From: Paenibacillus sp. Soil522
Lineage (GTDB): Bacteria > Bacillota > Bacilli > Paenibacillales > Paenibacillaceae
Assembly: GCF_001428245.1 (NCBI RefSeq)
Contig: NZ_LMRV01000001.1
Span: forward strand, 54,560-118,559
Length of the DNA: 64,000 nucleotides
Direction: 5' to 3'
This document shows, one piece after another, positions 8,497-17,843 of this stretch (positions within the stretch are counted from its first letter, which is position 1; each line of letters starts with the position of its first letter). A program made the position numbers and the translations under genes. The notes beneath the pieces are model-generated. The model had not been told where the DNA came from. It saw nothing but the letters and a program-made list of their open reading frames with translations, and searched no databases.

Positions 8497-8805
8497 TTAG
8501 AATATATGCAAGCATAAGTATAGCTCTTCTGCTTGACTCATATTTCAATTTGAAAAAGCTTTTCCGCCCGGACGGCGTCAGCCGTTTCCGCTAGGAGTTA
8601 TTCGCACACATTTATCCGCTGCTGCATAGATTATAAGCAACGAGAGTGTCTGCGACGAAGTCTTAACGTCGTATGACCATCCGCAGGGCGGCACCATGGG
8701 CCTGCCTGCAGATGTTTATATAGATGTTCGACAAGGGATGAAGCCTATAAACGGCTCATCCCTTTGTTGCCGTGTAATTGTAATTACTGGTGATGGGGTG
8801 AAGGA
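8497..8805 (+). terminator. Intergenic region with terminator-like hairpin before holA
   Basis: The 309-base gap has no gene. At 8733-8767, AAGGGATG-A-AGCC and GGCT-CATCCCTT pair over 12 bp with one bulged A and a 7-base loop, followed only by a weak T-rich stretch (TTTGTTG). It could end the sigma/anti-sigma transcript. GC-rich imperfect repeats at about 8565-8600 and 8680-8710 have no clear role. No strong sigma-A promoter for holA was recognised. Confidence 0.5.
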
Positions 8806-9840
8806 ATGGATGCCAAGGAAGCATTAAAGGAAATAAAGGGCGGCCGCTTTCGTCCAATCTATGTGCTGTATGGCAAGGACCGATACCGGCTGCAGCAATT
8901 TATTAACGCGTTGACAGATGCCTTGTTTACCGCTGAGGAACGCGAGCTCGGCATTGTAAAATTTGATACGGCGGAGACCTCGATCGATGAAGCCGTTCTC
9001 GAAGCGGAGACATCGCCGTTCTTCGTTCAGCGCAAGCTTATCCTCATAAGGGACGCGACCGTCCTATGTGCCGGCGGCAAAGAAGGCGGAAAGATCGAGC
9101 ACCGTCCCGAGAAGCTTATTCAATATATGGAATATCCTTCAGAGTCGTCGATCATTGTCATTTCCGTAAATGCCGAGAAGCTGGACGAACGGAGAAAGCT
9201 CGTAAAGACATTAAAGGACCGCAAGGCGCTGGTTCCGTTTCCAGAACTGGATGCGGCTCAGCTTAAGCAATGGATGATCAAACGGGCATCGGAGCAAAAC
9301 CGGACGCTGCTGCCAGATGCGGCGGAGCTGCTGCTCTCAAGGGCGGGAGCGAATATGCAGCAGCTGTCGCAAGAGGTGGACAAGCTCTGTCTGCATGCAG
9401 GCCAAGGCGGAACCATTGATCTGGAATCTGCAGCAATTCTTACCGCTGCGGCCGTTGAGGAGGATGTGTTTGCGCTCGTGGATGCCATAGCTGAGCTTCG
9501 TATTGACAGAGCGATTCGCTTGTATAGGGAGCTGCTCGTACGCCGTGAGGAGCCGATTAAAATCGCGGCGCTTATTGCTAGGCAATTAAGGATCATGCTG
9601 CAAATCAAAGAGCTGGAGCAGCATCAATATTCACCGCAGCAAATGGCTGGCCAACTTGGCTTGCATCCTTATGCCGTCAAGCTTGCCGCGGAGAAAAGCC
9701 GGAAGTTTCAAGTGGCGAGGCTTGGCAGGCTGCTCGCTTCCCTTGCTGATCTCGATTATCAAATGAAAACCGGAGCCATCGACAAAACGCTCGGTTTAGA
9801 GCTGTATTTGCTTTCACTCGGCATGGAGAAGGGCGCATAA
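8806..9840 (+). CDS. holA: DNA polymerase III subunit delta
   Basis: A 344-residue subunit of the clamp loader that opens the beta sliding clamp and loads it onto DNA at the replication fork. The sequence shows the N-terminal AAA+-like fold without a functional Walker A (GRFRPIYVLYGKDRYRLQQF), the middle segment with ETSPFFVQRKLILIRDA, and the C-terminal collar domain (EEPIKIAALIARQLRIMLQI). The length is normal for Firmicute HolA. GGGGTGAAGG precedes the ATG. In B. subtilis holA (yqeN) also lies between comEC and rpsT. Identity is firm from motifs and synteny. Confidence 0.94.
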   Translation: MDAKEALKEIKGGRFRPIYVLYGKDRYRLQQFINALTDALFTAEERELGIVKFDTAETSIDEAVLEAETSPFFVQRKLILIRDATVLCAGGKEGGKIEHRPEKLIQYMEYPSESSIIVISVNAEKLDERRKLVKTLKDRKALVPFPELDAAQLKQWMIKRASEQNRTLLPDAAELLLSRAGANMQQLSQEVDKLCLHAGQGGTIDLESAAILTAAAVEEDVFALVDAIAELRIDRAIRLYRELLVRREEPIKIAALIARQLRIMLQIKELEQHQYSPQQMAGQLGLHPYAVKLAAEKSRKFQVARLGRLLASLADLDYQMKTGAIDKTLGLELYLLSLGMEKGA

Positions 9841-9949
9841 CCCTGTCTCCAGCGCCGTTTTTTTATTCATTGTTCAACGCCTATAAAGAAGCAGACCGAA
9901 TATTGAGTACTACAAGGGTTAACCGCTAGCTGAAAGGGCTGATGATTTA

Positions 9950-10171
9950 ATGCCGATTGACCGGCTAATCGAAGTGACATGGGTTACAGGGAACGGGGGG
10001 GCGAAGGGAGCCGAGACGGTTGTTACGGTTGAGCTGGAGCCTCAAAGCAACGGCATACTGCTGCGTCTTTCGCATAAAGGGTTTTCGGATGAGGAATCAC
10101 GGAATAAACACCACCATAAATGGCCGTTCGTACTTGAGCAGCTGGACAAACAAATGACAGCAAGCAATTAA
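9950..10171 (+). pseudogene. Truncated SRPBCC/AHSA1-type domain remnant
   Basis: A 73-residue frame that matches only the C-terminal half of the SRPBCC (activator of Hsp90 ATPase-like) fold: a strand like IDRLIEVTWVTG, then TVVTVELEPQSNGILLRLSH, then the long C-terminal helix ending WPFVLEQLDKQM. Family members usually have 130-160 residues; the N-terminal half is absent, and an in-frame TAA at 9920-9922 blocks any extension. A GAAAGGG lies about 11 bases before the ATG, so it may still be translated. The most likely reading is a decayed gene. It is followed at once by a bidirectional terminator shared with rpsT. Confidence 0.6.
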
Positions 10172-10172
10172 T

Positions 10173-10217
10173 AAAAAAAGCTTCACCGCCCGGTAAGGAG
10201 CAGTGAAGCTTTTTTTT
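10173..10217. terminator. Bidirectional rho-independent terminator
   Basis: The stem GCTTCAC (10180-10186) / GTGAAGC (10203-10209) is flanked by seven A on the left and eight T on the right, so it works in both directions. It ends the SRPBCC remnant on the plus strand and rpsT on the minus strand. Confidence 0.85.
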
Positions 10218-10275
10218 GCCAAACGACCTTCAAACGCCCATAGGACGGCGTAAAGCGTTTAAGCTGGTATCTTGT

Positions 10276-10548
10276 TTAGGCTTGAGCCGAAAGGGCGTTA
10301 AGTCTTTTAGCAAGACGAGATTTTTTGCGGGAAGCCGCATTTTTATGAATCAGGCCTTTAGTTACTGCTTTGTCCAACTTTTTCGTTGCAGCGACAAGAG
10401 CTGCTTTAGCAGCATCTACATCAGTGCCAGCGATAGCATGGTCAGCAGATTTAACGGCCGAACGAAGTGCGGATTTTTGGGATGCATTCAAAGCACGACG
10501 CTTTTCACTTGTTTTAACGCGTTTAATCGCGGATTTAATGTTTGGCAT
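10276..10548 (-). CDS. rpsT: 30S ribosomal protein S20
   Basis: A 90-residue, strongly basic protein of the small subunit that binds 16S rRNA near its 5' domain. It starts [20 protein letters not shown], the normal S20 beginning, and is Lys/Ala-rich throughout. The start at 10548 is fixed by GGAGGTG on the minus strand six bases upstream; an ATG three codons earlier has no such site. It lies opposite to holA and gpr, as in B. subtilis. A leader hairpin and a promoter candidate lie upstream. Confidence 0.97.
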   Translation of the reverse strand: MPNIKSAIKRVKTSEKRRALNASQKSALRSAVKSADHAIAGTDVDAAKAALVAATKKLDKAVTKGLIHKNAASRKKSRLAKRLNALSAQA

Positions 10549-10576
10549 GGAATTCACCTCCTAAACTGTTTACAGC

Positions 10577-10597
10577 GGTTTATTTACATAATAAACC
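10577..10597 (-). promoter_or_regulatory. Hairpin in the rpsT leader
   Basis: On the minus strand GGTTTATT and AATAAACC (8 bp) enclose a 5-base loop, some 10-20 bases ahead of the ribosome binding site of rpsT. It lies between the candidate promoter and the start. It may take part in autoregulation or stability of the S20 transcript; this is inference. Confidence 0.35.
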
Positions 10598-10617
10598 TAA
10601 ACAACACAACTTAAAAT

Positions 10618-10646
10618 ATATTATCATGCACAAGCCCAAAAAGCAA
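10618..10646 (-). promoter_or_regulatory. Candidate sigma-A promoter of rpsT
   Basis: Read on the minus strand: TTGCTT (10646-10641), a 17-base spacer, and TAATAT (10623-10618). It would give a leader of about 65 bases. The match is moderate. Confidence 0.45.
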
Positions 10647-10762
10647 TAGCAGAAGCGCCATGTTGAAATAGTCTGTCCAAGCGGCACGCTGATTGACGAG
10701 TATGAAAAAAAACCATCTGCAAACAATAACCTCAGAACTTGTGATTGAAGGGAGAATGAGCA

Positions 10763-11770
10763 GTGGAGAAAGATCTCGATTTGCAAAAATACAATGTCAG
10801 AACCGATTTGGCGCTTGAAGCGAAGGAGATGGCCGAGGCTCCGCGGGGCGGACCTATACCTGGCATCCAATCGGAAACAACCGAAGATGACGGCATTACG
10901 GTAACGCAGCTTTATGTTCAGGACGAGCAGGGCGCTCAGGCGATTGGAAAAATGCAGGGGCATTATGTGACAATCGAGGTGCCGGGGCTGCGAAATGGCG
11001 ATACGGGGCTGCAGGATCGCGTCGCGACGCAGTTCGCGAAGCATTTTGAAGCCTTCCTTGAAAGATTGTCCATTAACAAAACGGCGCGAGTGCTAATTGT
11101 CGGCTTGGGCAACTGGAATGTTACCCCTGACGCGCTTGGTCCAATCGTTGTAGAGAACGTGATGGTTACCCGTCATTATTTTGAGCTTATGCCTGACCAG
11201 GTAGCGCCGGGCTACCGGGCCGTAAGCGCGGTTGCGCCGGGGGTGCTTGGCATTACGGGTATAGAGTCCAGTGAAATCGTGCACGGGATCGTCGACAAAA
11301 CGAAGCCGGATCTGGTCATTGCGGTCGATGCGCTTGCTTCCAAGGCAGTTGAACGCGTCAATACGACGATACAAATTGCGGATACAGGCATTCATCCGGG
11401 GTCGGGCATCGGCAATAAACGAAAAGGGCTGACGAAAGAGATTTTAGGCGTGCCCGTCATTGCGATAGGTGTGCCAACCGTCGTTTATGCTTCGACGATC
11501 GTAAATAATACGCTTGAAATGATGAGCAGCCACTTTAAGAAGCACAACGCCAATTCGGATCAAATTTTGGGCCTGGTGAATCAGATGGAGGAAGCGGAGC
11601 GCCTTCAACTGGTTAAGGAAGTGCTTAGTCCACTCGGTCACGACCTGCTGGTAACCCCTAAGGAAATTGATGAATTCATTGAGGATATTGCGAATATTAT
11701 TGCGAGCGGTCTTAACGCCGCGCTGCATGAGGCTGTCGATTCAAGCAATGTGGCCGCCTATACGCATTAA
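10763..11770 (+). CDS. gpr: Germination protease GPR
   Basis: A 335-residue endopeptidase that degrades small acid-soluble spore proteins when spores germinate. It is made in the forespore as an inactive zymogen. The N-terminal [13 protein letters not shown] resembles the cleavage site where GPR processes itself. Strong family segments follow, such as [17 protein letters not shown] and [12 protein letters not shown], and a [16 protein letters not shown] region. GTG at 10763 is the start: GGGAG lies nine bases upstream and the upstream ATG is out of frame. It is located between rpsT and spoIIP as in B. subtilis. A forespore (sigma-G) promoter is expected; GTATG at about 10699 is a possible -35, but no convincing -10 was found. 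Confidence 0.96.
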   Translation: MEKDLDLQKYNVRTDLALEAKEMAEAPRGGPIPGIQSETTEDDGITVTQLYVQDEQGAQAIGKMQGHYVTIEVPGLRNGDTGLQDRVATQFAKHFEAFLERLSINKTARVLIVGLGNWNVTPDALGPIVVENVMVTRHYFELMPDQVAPGYRAVSAVAPGVLGITGIESSEIVHGIVDKTKPDLVIAVDALASKAVERVNTTIQIADTGIHPGSGIGNKRKGLTKEILGVPVIAIGVPTVVYASTIVNNTLEMMSSHFKKHNANSDQILGLVNQMEEAERLQLVKEVLSPLGHDLLVTPKEIDEFIEDIANIIASGLNAALHEAVDSSNVAAYTH

Positions 11771-11797
11771 CATACGGAAAAAGAATGTACAATACAG

Positions 11798-11840
11798 GGG
11801 CTGTCTCTCAGGTTTTAGACCTTTTGAGACAGCCCTTTTT
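11798..11840 (+). terminator. Rho-independent terminator after gpr
   Basis: GGGCTGTCTC (11798-11807) and GAGACAGCCC (11826-11835) form a perfect 10-bp stem. The loop itself contains AGGT/ACCT, and five T, then GTTTTTT, follow. It separates gpr from spoIIP. Confidence 0.85.
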
Positions 11841-12006
11841 GTTTTTTGGATGTATGCAGCTGATTACGTTCCAGCGCCGATCTGCTTCAACACAACTCTA
11901 TTAGAAGCAAATCTTTCACATGAATGAGGTTCTATGAACTCTATCACTCTCATAGTTTAGTAGTAACTCAGCCACTGGCTCAAAGAAGCGGGAGGTATAA
12001 AAGCCA

Positions 12007-13248
12007 ATGAAACGAAGGATCATGCTGCTGGATATCGGAAGAGAAAGCAAACGAATGAGACAATTGCTAGTAACGGGACGTACGTTCGCGTTGCTCTCTT
12101 TTAGTTCTATGCTGTTTTTTGTCATGCTCGGTATTGCGGGTATTGCGCATCAGCAAACGACAAAATCGCCGGTCAATTCGATGAAAGGATTCGCTGCTGC
12201 CGTATCCAGCGGCTTTTTTGGGGATATGCTAGAAATGGAGATGCCTGCTTTTCATAGCAGCCTGGAAACGGAGTCGTTTACGACCAAGCAAATAAGCGCA
12301 TTTCTAATGCGGGCGTTAACAGATATCAATCCAAATGATCCAAAGAGTCTGCTTGCAGGCGAGCTGCCCGGCATGAGCGCAAATGACGCTATACTCATAC
12401 GCAAAGGCTTGGGTACGGATACGGCTGTAGGACCGGAGGACAATGCACCGATCACTTATGACCCGCTTGGCGGCATTAATGAGGAAACAGGAGTCGATGT
12501 ATCAGATAATGAAGTTGGGAATGAAACGGATCCACTGCCTACGGACGAGCCTGCCGAAGGCGATAACGACGAAGAGGTGAAACCAACGACTGGCGGCTCT
12601 AAAGTCGTATTCATTTATCACTCTCATAATCGCGAATCATGGTACCCCGTGCTGACGGATAAATCAAAGGACCCGAACTCCAGCACCAAAAATATAACGC
12701 TCGTGGGCAAGCGGCTTGCCCAAAAGCTTGAGGAAGAAGGCATCGGCGCGCAGCATTCTGATACGGACTATCCAACCGCCATTAAAAATTACAGATGGGA
12801 ATTATCTTATAAATATTCGATGAAAACCGTCAAGGAAGCTATCGCCAGCAGCAAGGATTTGAAGTTTTTCTTCGATCTTCACCGCGATTCGCAGAGACGG
12901 AAATATACGACGGTCGAAATTGACGGGAAGAGCTATGCGCAGGTTTATTTCATCATTGGCCATAGAAATCCGGATTGGGAAAAGAACGAGGCATTCGCGA
13001 CCAAAATTCATGAGGAATTAGATAAAAAATATCCAGGCATCTCGCGCGGTATTTGGGGGAAAACCGCTGCATCCGGAAATGCGGAATACAATCAGTCCTT
13101 GGCGACGGATAGTGTTCTTATCGAAGTCGGCGGTGTGGATAATACGCTTGAGGAGTCCTACCGTACAGCGGATGCGCTTGCGGAAGTGATATCCAACATT
13201 TATTGGGCGGATGAGAAGGTATCGGCGAAGAATGGGAAGGCGAACTAG
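12007..13248 (+). CDS. spoIIP: Stage II sporulation protein P
   Basis: A 413-residue cell-wall amidase/endopeptidase of the DMP complex (SpoIID-SpoIIM-SpoIIP) needed for septal peptidoglycan thinning and engulfment. An N-terminal transmembrane segment (about residues 25-47) anchors it in the mother-cell membrane. An acidic linker follows (about 150-198). The amidase domain has VFIYHSHNRESW with His205, His207 and Glu210, FFFDLHRDS, and a late IEVGG with the conserved Glu. CGGGAGGT lies ahead of the ATG. A mother-cell sigma-E promoter is expected; CATAGTTT at 11951-11958 is a fair -10, but its -35 is poor. The gene is followed by a yqxA-like gene, as in B. subtilis. Confidence 0.95.
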   Translation: MKRRIMLLDIGRESKRMRQLLVTGRTFALLSFSSMLFFVMLGIAGIAHQQTTKSPVNSMKGFAAAVSSGFFGDMLEMEMPAFHSSLETESFTTKQISAFLMRALTDINPNDPKSLLAGELPGMSANDAILIRKGLGTDTAVGPEDNAPITYDPLGGINEETGVDVSDNEVGNETDPLPTDEPAEGDNDEEVKPTTGGSKVVFIYHSHNRESWYPVLTDKSKDPNSSTKNITLVGKRLAQKLEEEGIGAQHSDTDYPTAIKNYRWELSYKYSMKTVKEAIASSKDLKFFFDLHRDSQRRKYTTVEIDGKSYAQVYFIIGHRNPDWEKNEAFATKIHEELDKKYPGISRGIWGKTAASGNAEYNQSLATDSVLIEVGGVDNTLEESYRTADALAEVISNIYWADEKVSAKNGKAN

Positions 13249-13287
13249 CAGGGCAATCATTTTTTAAAAGAAAGGAACGATGAGCAA

Positions 13288-13734
13288 ATGAAGCGGAATA
13301 CGCTAAAATGGACGGTGCTCGGCGGAGCCATGGCGATTATCATCATGTACGGCATTGATATGACTTCAGCGGGCATTGAGCGTATATACGGTCCCGTGGA
13401 AGGAGCGGACGAATATACAGAGACCGCTTCGCCTGAGGAGACCGTAAATCCGCGTAATGAGTTCGCAGTTTCCCAGCAGAAAAAAATTGCCGAGCTCGAG
13501 AAGGAGCTTGAGGAGCTGAAGCGGCTTGCTTCGCTCGCAGAAGCTGAATATACGCCAGCGCCTGCGCCTGCCGAAAGCATAGCTGCCGAGAATGAGCGGC
13601 TGCCCGGCGTTCCGACCCAAAATGACCAGCCGGCCGTGAACCGGATAGCCGATTCAACCTCCGGCCTGCTGCAAAATATGTCAAGCGAAGGCATTCGCAT
13701 GGTCGTTTCCATATTCGACGGCTTGATCAAATGA
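13288..13734 (+). CDS. YqxA-like (DUF3679) small membrane protein
   Basis: A 148-residue protein with one N-terminal transmembrane segment (WTVLGGAMAIIIMYGIDM, about residues 8-25), a predicted coiled coil (QQKKIAELEKELEELKRLAS, about 65-85), a Pro/Ala-rich stretch, and a short C-terminal amphipathic part (SSEGIRMVVSIFDGLIK). It lies between spoIIP and lepA, where B. subtilis has yqxA. The N-terminus MKRNTLKWTVL fits that family, but the protein is longer. Function is not known. AAAGGAACG precedes the ATG. It is probably cotranscribed with spoIIP, hence possibly sporulation-linked (inference). Confidence 0.75.
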   Translation: MKRNTLKWTVLGGAMAIIIMYGIDMTSAGIERIYGPVEGADEYTETASPEETVNPRNEFAVSQQKKIAELEKELEELKRLASLAEAEYTPAPAPAESIAAENERLPGVPTQNDQPAVNRIADSTSGLLQNMSSEGIRMVVSIFDGLIK

Positions 13735-13743
13735 TAATGAACA

Positions 13744-13772
13744 TTGCTGGTATTCCCTTGAACTGATATAAT
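13744..13772 (+). promoter_or_regulatory. Sigma-A promoter of lepA
   Basis: TTGCTG at 13744-13749, a 17-base spacer and a perfect TATAAT at 13767-13772, 43 bases ahead of the lepA start. This gives lepA its own vegetative promoter apart from the sporulation genes before it. Confidence 0.65.
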
Positions 13773-13814
13773 AGGAGGAATGATCAGCATTATTGGAAAT
13801 TGTGGGGGTTAGGC

Positions 13815-15632
13815 ATGACTGACGTACGTGACCGACAAAAGAGAATTAGGAATTTTTCCATTATCGCACATATAGACCACGGAAAGTCCACGCTTGCTGA
13901 CCGGATTTTGGAGTTTACCGGCGCCTTGTCATCCCGCGAGATGCAGGAGCAGGTGCTTGACCAAATGGATTTGGAGCGGGAACGCGGAATTACCATTAAG
14001 CTGCAGGCTGTTCGTTTAGCGTATAAGGCAGATGATGGAGTGGAGTATATTCTGAACCTGATCGATACACCGGGACACGTCGATTTCACATACGAGGTTT
14101 CACGAAGCCTGGCGGCTTGTGAAGGCGCTTTGCTCGTTGTCGATGCTGCTCAAGGTATTGAAGCGCAGACCCTTGCCAACGTATATTTGGCGCTGGATAA
14201 CAATCTGGAGATCGTGCCCGTCATTAACAAAATCGATTTGCCTAGCGCGGAGCCTGAACGGGTGAAGCAGGAAATCGAAGATGTAATCGGACTTGATGCG
14301 AGCGATGCGGTGCTTGCTTCGGCGAAAGCCGGTATCGGCATCAAAGAAATATTAGAGCAGCTTGTCGTGAAGATGCCTTCACCGACCGGTGATCCGGATG
14401 CTCCGCTTAAAGCGCTTATTTTCGATTCCCACTATGATCCCTATAAAGGCGTAATCGTCTATGTTCGGGTTATGGACGGAAACATCTCAGCGGGCAAAAA
14501 AATCCGGTTTATGGCGACGGGCGCAGAATTCGAAGTCATCGAGGTAGGAGCCTTTATGCCGCGTATGTCGATCGTGAAGGAGCTTGCTGTCGGGGATGTC
14601 GGTTTTGTCGTAGCGGGTATTAAGAACGTAAAGGATACGCGCGTCGGCGATACGATTACTGATGCGAAGAGACCTGCGGCGGAGCGGCTGCCCGGGTACC
14701 GTCAGATCAACCCGATGGTATTCTGCGGTCTGTATCCAATCGAAACACAGGACTATAACGATTTGCGCGAAGCGCTCGAGAAGCTGGAGCTTAACGATGC
14801 ATCGCTCAGATACGAGCCGGAATCGTCAACTGCGCTGGGCTTTGGCTTCCGCTGCGGATTCCTCGGCTTGCTGCATATGGAAATTATTCAAGAGCGGATT
14901 GAACGGGAGTTCAACATCCCGCTTATTACGACCGCACCAAGCGTAATCTATAAGGTAACGTTAACGAACGGCGATACGCTGGAGATCGATAATCCGTCGA
15001 ACTATCCGGAAGCCGGAAAGCTCGACTTTGTCGAGGAGCCGTTTGTTAAAGCGGCGATTATCGTGCCGAATGATTACGTCGGCACGATTATGGAGCTTTG
15101 CCAGAACAAACGCGGCGAATTCGTTAATATGGAATATTTGGACACCAACCGCGTTACGATTACGTACCAAGTTCCGCTGTCGGAAATCGTTTATGATTTC
15201 TTCGATCAGCTGAAATCTAGCACGAAGGGTTATGCTTCGTTCGATTACGAGGTAACCGGTTATCGTAAATCCAACTTGGTCAAGATGGACATTATGCTCA
15301 ACAATGAGCAGGTCGATGCTTTGTCCGTTATCGTTCACCGCGATCGTGCATACCAACGTGGCAAGGTTATTTGCGAGAAGCTGAAAGAGCTTATTCCGCG
15401 CCAAATGTTCGAGGTGCCGATTCAGGCATCCATCGGAAACAAGGTTATCTCCCGCGAGACGGTCAAAGCAATGCGTAAAAACGTTCTTGCCAAATGCTAC
15501 GGCGGTGATATTAGCCGGAAGCGGAAGCTGCTCGAGAAGCAGAAGGAAGGCAAGAAGCGGATGAAGCAAGTAGGTAGCGTTGAGGTGCCGCAGGAAGCGT
15601 TCATGGCGGTACTCAAAATCGGCGAGGATTAA
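13815..15632 (+). CDS. lepA: Elongation factor 4 (LepA)
   Basis: A 605-residue ribosome-dependent GTPase that back-translocates stalled ribosomes and is linked to 30S biogenesis. The G domain has G1 AHIDHGKS (residues 18-25), G3 DTPGH and G4 NKID. The EF-G-like domains III and V follow, including [16 protein letters not shown], and the C-terminal domain unique to LepA ends with [18 protein letters not shown]. The ATG at 13815 follows a GGGGGTTAGG stretch; an in-frame TTG at 13800 is less well placed. Normal length. It lies between the yqxA-like gene and hemW as in B. subtilis. Confidence 0.97.
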   Translation: MTDVRDRQKRIRNFSIIAHIDHGKSTLADRILEFTGALSSREMQEQVLDQMDLERERGITIKLQAVRLAYKADDGVEYILNLIDTPGHVDFTYEVSRSLAACEGALLVVDAAQGIEAQTLANVYLALDNNLEIVPVINKIDLPSAEPERVKQEIEDVIGLDASDAVLASAKAGIGIKEILEQLVVKMPSPTGDPDAPLKALIFDSHYDPYKGVIVYVRVMDGNISAGKKIRFMATGAEFEVIEVGAFMPRMSIVKELAVGDVGFVVAGIKNVKDTRVGDTITDAKRPAAERLPGYRQINPMVFCGLYPIETQDYNDLREALEKLELNDASLRYEPESSTALGFGFRCGFLGLLHMEIIQERIEREFNIPLITTAPSVIYKVTLTNGDTLEIDNPSNYPEAGKLDFVEEPFVKAAIIVPNDYVGTIMELCQNKRGEFVNMEYLDTNRVTITYQVPLSEIVYDFFDQLKSSTKGYASFDYEVTGYRKSNLVKMDIMLNNEQVDALSVIVHRDRAYQRGKVICEKLKELIPRQMFEVPIQASIGNKVISRETVKAMRKNVLAKCYGGDISRKRKLLEKQKEGKKRMKQVGSVEVPQEAFMAVLKIGED

Positions 15633-15645
15633 GACGTACGAGGAT

Positions 15646-15674
15646 GAGGGAGGGCGCAGCTCTCCCTCTTTTCT
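15646..15674 (+). terminator. Rho-independent terminator after lepA
   Basis: GAGGGAG (15646-15652) and CTCCCTC (15662-15668) form a 7-bp stem followed by TTTTCT. The loop is nine bases. Confidence 0.65.
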
Positions 15675-15775
15675 ATTGAAAGTAACCTTTATTTCGCATT
15701 CTGTATCCAAACAAAATTGAGCCGCGGCGCTAGTATACGGCGTTAGCCGTTTGCGCTTGAAGGAGAATGTTAACG

Positions 15776-16945
15776 ATGACCATAACGCAATCACCGCGCG
15801 CTTTGTATATACACATCCCGTTTTGTACGAATAAATGCCACTATTGCGACTTTACCTCCTATGTTTTGAAAGGGCAGCCGGTCGACGAGTACCTGGACGC
15901 GCTTGAAATGGAAATGCAGCGGACGGTTGCGCAGTGGCCGCCGGCGGAAATCGATACTGTATTTGTCGGAGGCGGCACGCCAACCGTACTTACCCCGCCG
16001 CAAATGGAAAAATTTCTGAAGGCTGTCCGCACTTATTTTCCACTTGCCCCGAATGTGGAGTTTACGATGGAAGCGAATCCGGGTACGACGGATATCGATA
16101 AGCTGACCGCCATGAAGGCTGGAGGAGTGAATCGGATCAGCTTCGGCGTACAGTCCTTTGATAACGGATTGCTGGAGCGCATCGGACGTATTCATAGTGT
16201 GGATGATGTCTACCGCAGCATTGAAAATGCGCGTGCAGCAGGCTTTACCAATTTATCAATCGATTTAATGTTCGGCTTGCCGGGCCAGACGGTCGAGCTG
16301 CTGAGAGACAGTGTTAACCGGGCAATGGAGCTGGGGCTGCCCCACTATTCCATTTACAGTCTGAAGGTAGAAGAAAATACGCTGTTCCATAAGCTGTATG
16401 AGCGCAATGAGCTGCCATTGCCTCCGGAAGAAGAGGAATTTAATATGTTCATCCTGCTGATGGACATGCTGAAGGAAAACGGCTATGCGCACTATGAAAT
16501 AAGCAATTTTGCTAAGCCCGGCTATGAAAGCCGTCATAATTCCACTTACTGGCGCAACGAGCCTTATTACGGATTGGGAGCTGGTGCGCATGGCTATACG
16601 AATCGCATGCGTCACGTCAATTTGAAGGGCATTACGCCTTACATCGATGCGGCAGCGGAGAAGCTTCCACGCCTTGAGACGGCCTTGGTGCCCGAGGCGG
16701 AGGCGATGGAGGATTTGATGATGGTAGGGCTTAGGCTGCTTGCGGGTGTGCCTGCGTCACGCTTTTCTAATCAATTTGCAGGTCAAACGCTGGAAGGAAA
16801 GTTTGGCGGTGTAATTCATAAATTGATGGACGATGGCCTGTTGGAAGCTGAGAAAACCGGGGACGACACCATTTATCGGCTGACGGATAAAGGCGTGCTT
16901 CTCGGGAACGAAGTGTTTGGCTCTTTTATCGGATATTCCGGCTAA
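15776..16945 (+). CDS. hemW: Radical SAM protein HemW
   Basis: A 389-residue radical SAM protein related to oxygen-independent coproporphyrinogen III oxidase (HemN). HemW is a heme chaperone rather than the oxidase, and many genomes mislabel it as HemN. The iron-sulfur cluster motif C17-TNK-C21-HY-C24-DF is visible after YIHIPF. VGGGTPT (SAM contact) and FGVQSF follow, and a C-terminal HemN-type domain is present. The start at 15776 is preferred because AAGGAG lies ten bases upstream, whereas the earlier ATG at 15767 almost touches it. The HemN-specific N-terminal extension is absent. Position before hrcA matches B. subtilis. Confidence 0.93.
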   Translation: MTITQSPRALYIHIPFCTNKCHYCDFTSYVLKGQPVDEYLDALEMEMQRTVAQWPPAEIDTVFVGGGTPTVLTPPQMEKFLKAVRTYFPLAPNVEFTMEANPGTTDIDKLTAMKAGGVNRISFGVQSFDNGLLERIGRIHSVDDVYRSIENARAAGFTNLSIDLMFGLPGQTVELLRDSVNRAMELGLPHYSIYSLKVEENTLFHKLYERNELPLPPEEEEFNMFILLMDMLKENGYAHYEISNFAKPGYESRHNSTYWRNEPYYGLGAGAHGYTNRMRHVNLKGITPYIDAAAEKLPRLETALVPEAEAMEDLMMVGLRLLAGVPASRFSNQFAGQTLEGKFGGVIHKLMDDGLLEAEKTGDDTIYRLTDKGVLLGNEVFGSFIGYSG

Positions 16946-17026
16946 AATTCTCTTGAGAATTAATTCGTTGTGTTGTATATTTATTCATATTGATTTTGAT
17001 TGCACCGGGTGGAGGCGAAGGCAAAA

Positions 17027-17497
17027 ATGCAGGCATTGCAGGTCGTATGCAGAAAAGCGGCAACAGACGATATCGAGACATTATTTCATTTAATTAAAGG
17101 TTATGCCGAGAAAGGCATTATGCTGCCTCGCACTCGGGAAGCGCTCGAATATATGATAGATACATTCGTCGTCGCGGAAATTGGGGACGAGGTTGTCGGC
17201 TGCGGTTCCCTGACTAGGCTGGGCAAGGATTTAGTAGAGATACGGTCGCTAGGCATGTCCGAGGGCTACAAGGGCGTCGGCATCGGAAGCAAGCTGGTCG
17301 ACGCGTTGATCGAACAGGCAAGAGAGCAGCAAATTCCGAAAATTATGGCTTTAACGTACGCCGTATCCTTTTTCGAGAAAAATGGCTTCAAGGTCGTAGA
17401 TAAAGAAATTTTTCCCGAAAAAGTATGGAAGGATTGCGTAAACTGTCCGAAGCAGCTCGCCTGCGATGAAATAGCCGTTCTGAAAATGCTGGATTAA
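17027..17497 (+). CDS. GNAT-family N-acetyltransferase
   Basis: A 156-residue acetyltransferase using acetyl-CoA. It shows the GNAT order: VCRKAATDDIETLFHL (strand 1/helix 1), VAEIGDEVVGCGSL, then the acetyl-CoA loop GYKGVGIGSKLVDALIEQA. The end VWKDCVNCPKQLACDE carries a Cys cluster also found in stand-alone ArgA-like N-acetyltransferases. N-acetylglutamate synthase activity is thus possible but not proved. The start at 17027 follows GGTGGAGG; the upstream TTG at 17000 is less suited. It stands between hemW and hrcA together with an unknown 91-residue gene, an insertion compared with B. subtilis. Confidence 0.85.
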   Translation: MQALQVVCRKAATDDIETLFHLIKGYAEKGIMLPRTREALEYMIDTFVVAEIGDEVVGCGSLTRLGKDLVEIRSLGMSEGYKGVGIGSKLVDALIEQAREQQIPKIMALTYAVSFFEKNGFKVVDKEIFPEKVWKDCVNCPKQLACDEIAVLKMLD

Positions 17498-17567
17498 TCG
17501 CAATTATTTACGTTTTGCTATATAGTTAAAGAAAGTGTTTATTGTCATATAGAGGAGCCATATAGAT

Positions 17568-17843
17568 ATGAGCCAAAGAAAAGACCAGCTTGCTGCAGTA
17601 GAGGATAAACTTAAACATGTAACGACGGTGCTGCTGAAAAAATGGGCAGGATTAAGCGGATTTTACGGTTTTAAGGCCATGGAGTACGATGAGGTGTTCG
17701 CTTTGCTGAATACGAACGGCTGGAAAGTGGTTATCGATGACACTGCTGCGCCGAATCGCATCGTAGAATTGTATCAAGGCGAGAATCGGATCAGAAGAGA
17801 GAAATATGCAGTCGATGAAGCGGGAAGAGTGCATAAAGTATAA
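17568..17843 (+). CDS. Hypothetical protein, 91 residues
   Basis: A small soluble protein with no signal peptide or membrane helix that I recognise. Charged N-terminal helix (MSQRKDQLAAVEDKLKHVTT), a middle segment FYGFKAMEYDEVFALLNTNG, and a C-terminal part with strand-like VELYQGENRIRREKYAVDEA. AGAGGAG lies ten bases ahead of the ATG, which supports translation. It lies directly before the CIRCE-controlled hrcA promoter, so it is probably not part of the heat-shock operon. Function unknown. Confidence 0.75.
   Translation: MSQRKDQLAAVEDKLKHVTTVLLKKWAGLSGFYGFKAMEYDEVFALLNTNGWKVVIDDTAAPNRIVELYQGENRIRREKYAVDEAGRVHKV

Noticed and set aside
10690-10735. Forespore sigma-G promoter for gpr
   Set aside because: GTATG at about 10699 fits a -35, but no -10 with correct spacing is convincing.
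11930-11960. Sigma-E promoter for spoIIP
   Set aside because: CATAGTTT is a plausible -10, but the -35 region does not fit; kept only as a remark.
14961-15794. 277-codon minus-strand frame opposite lepA
   Set aside because: Lies wholly antisense to a well-supported gene, has no domain motifs and no ribosome binding site; a codon-usage shadow.
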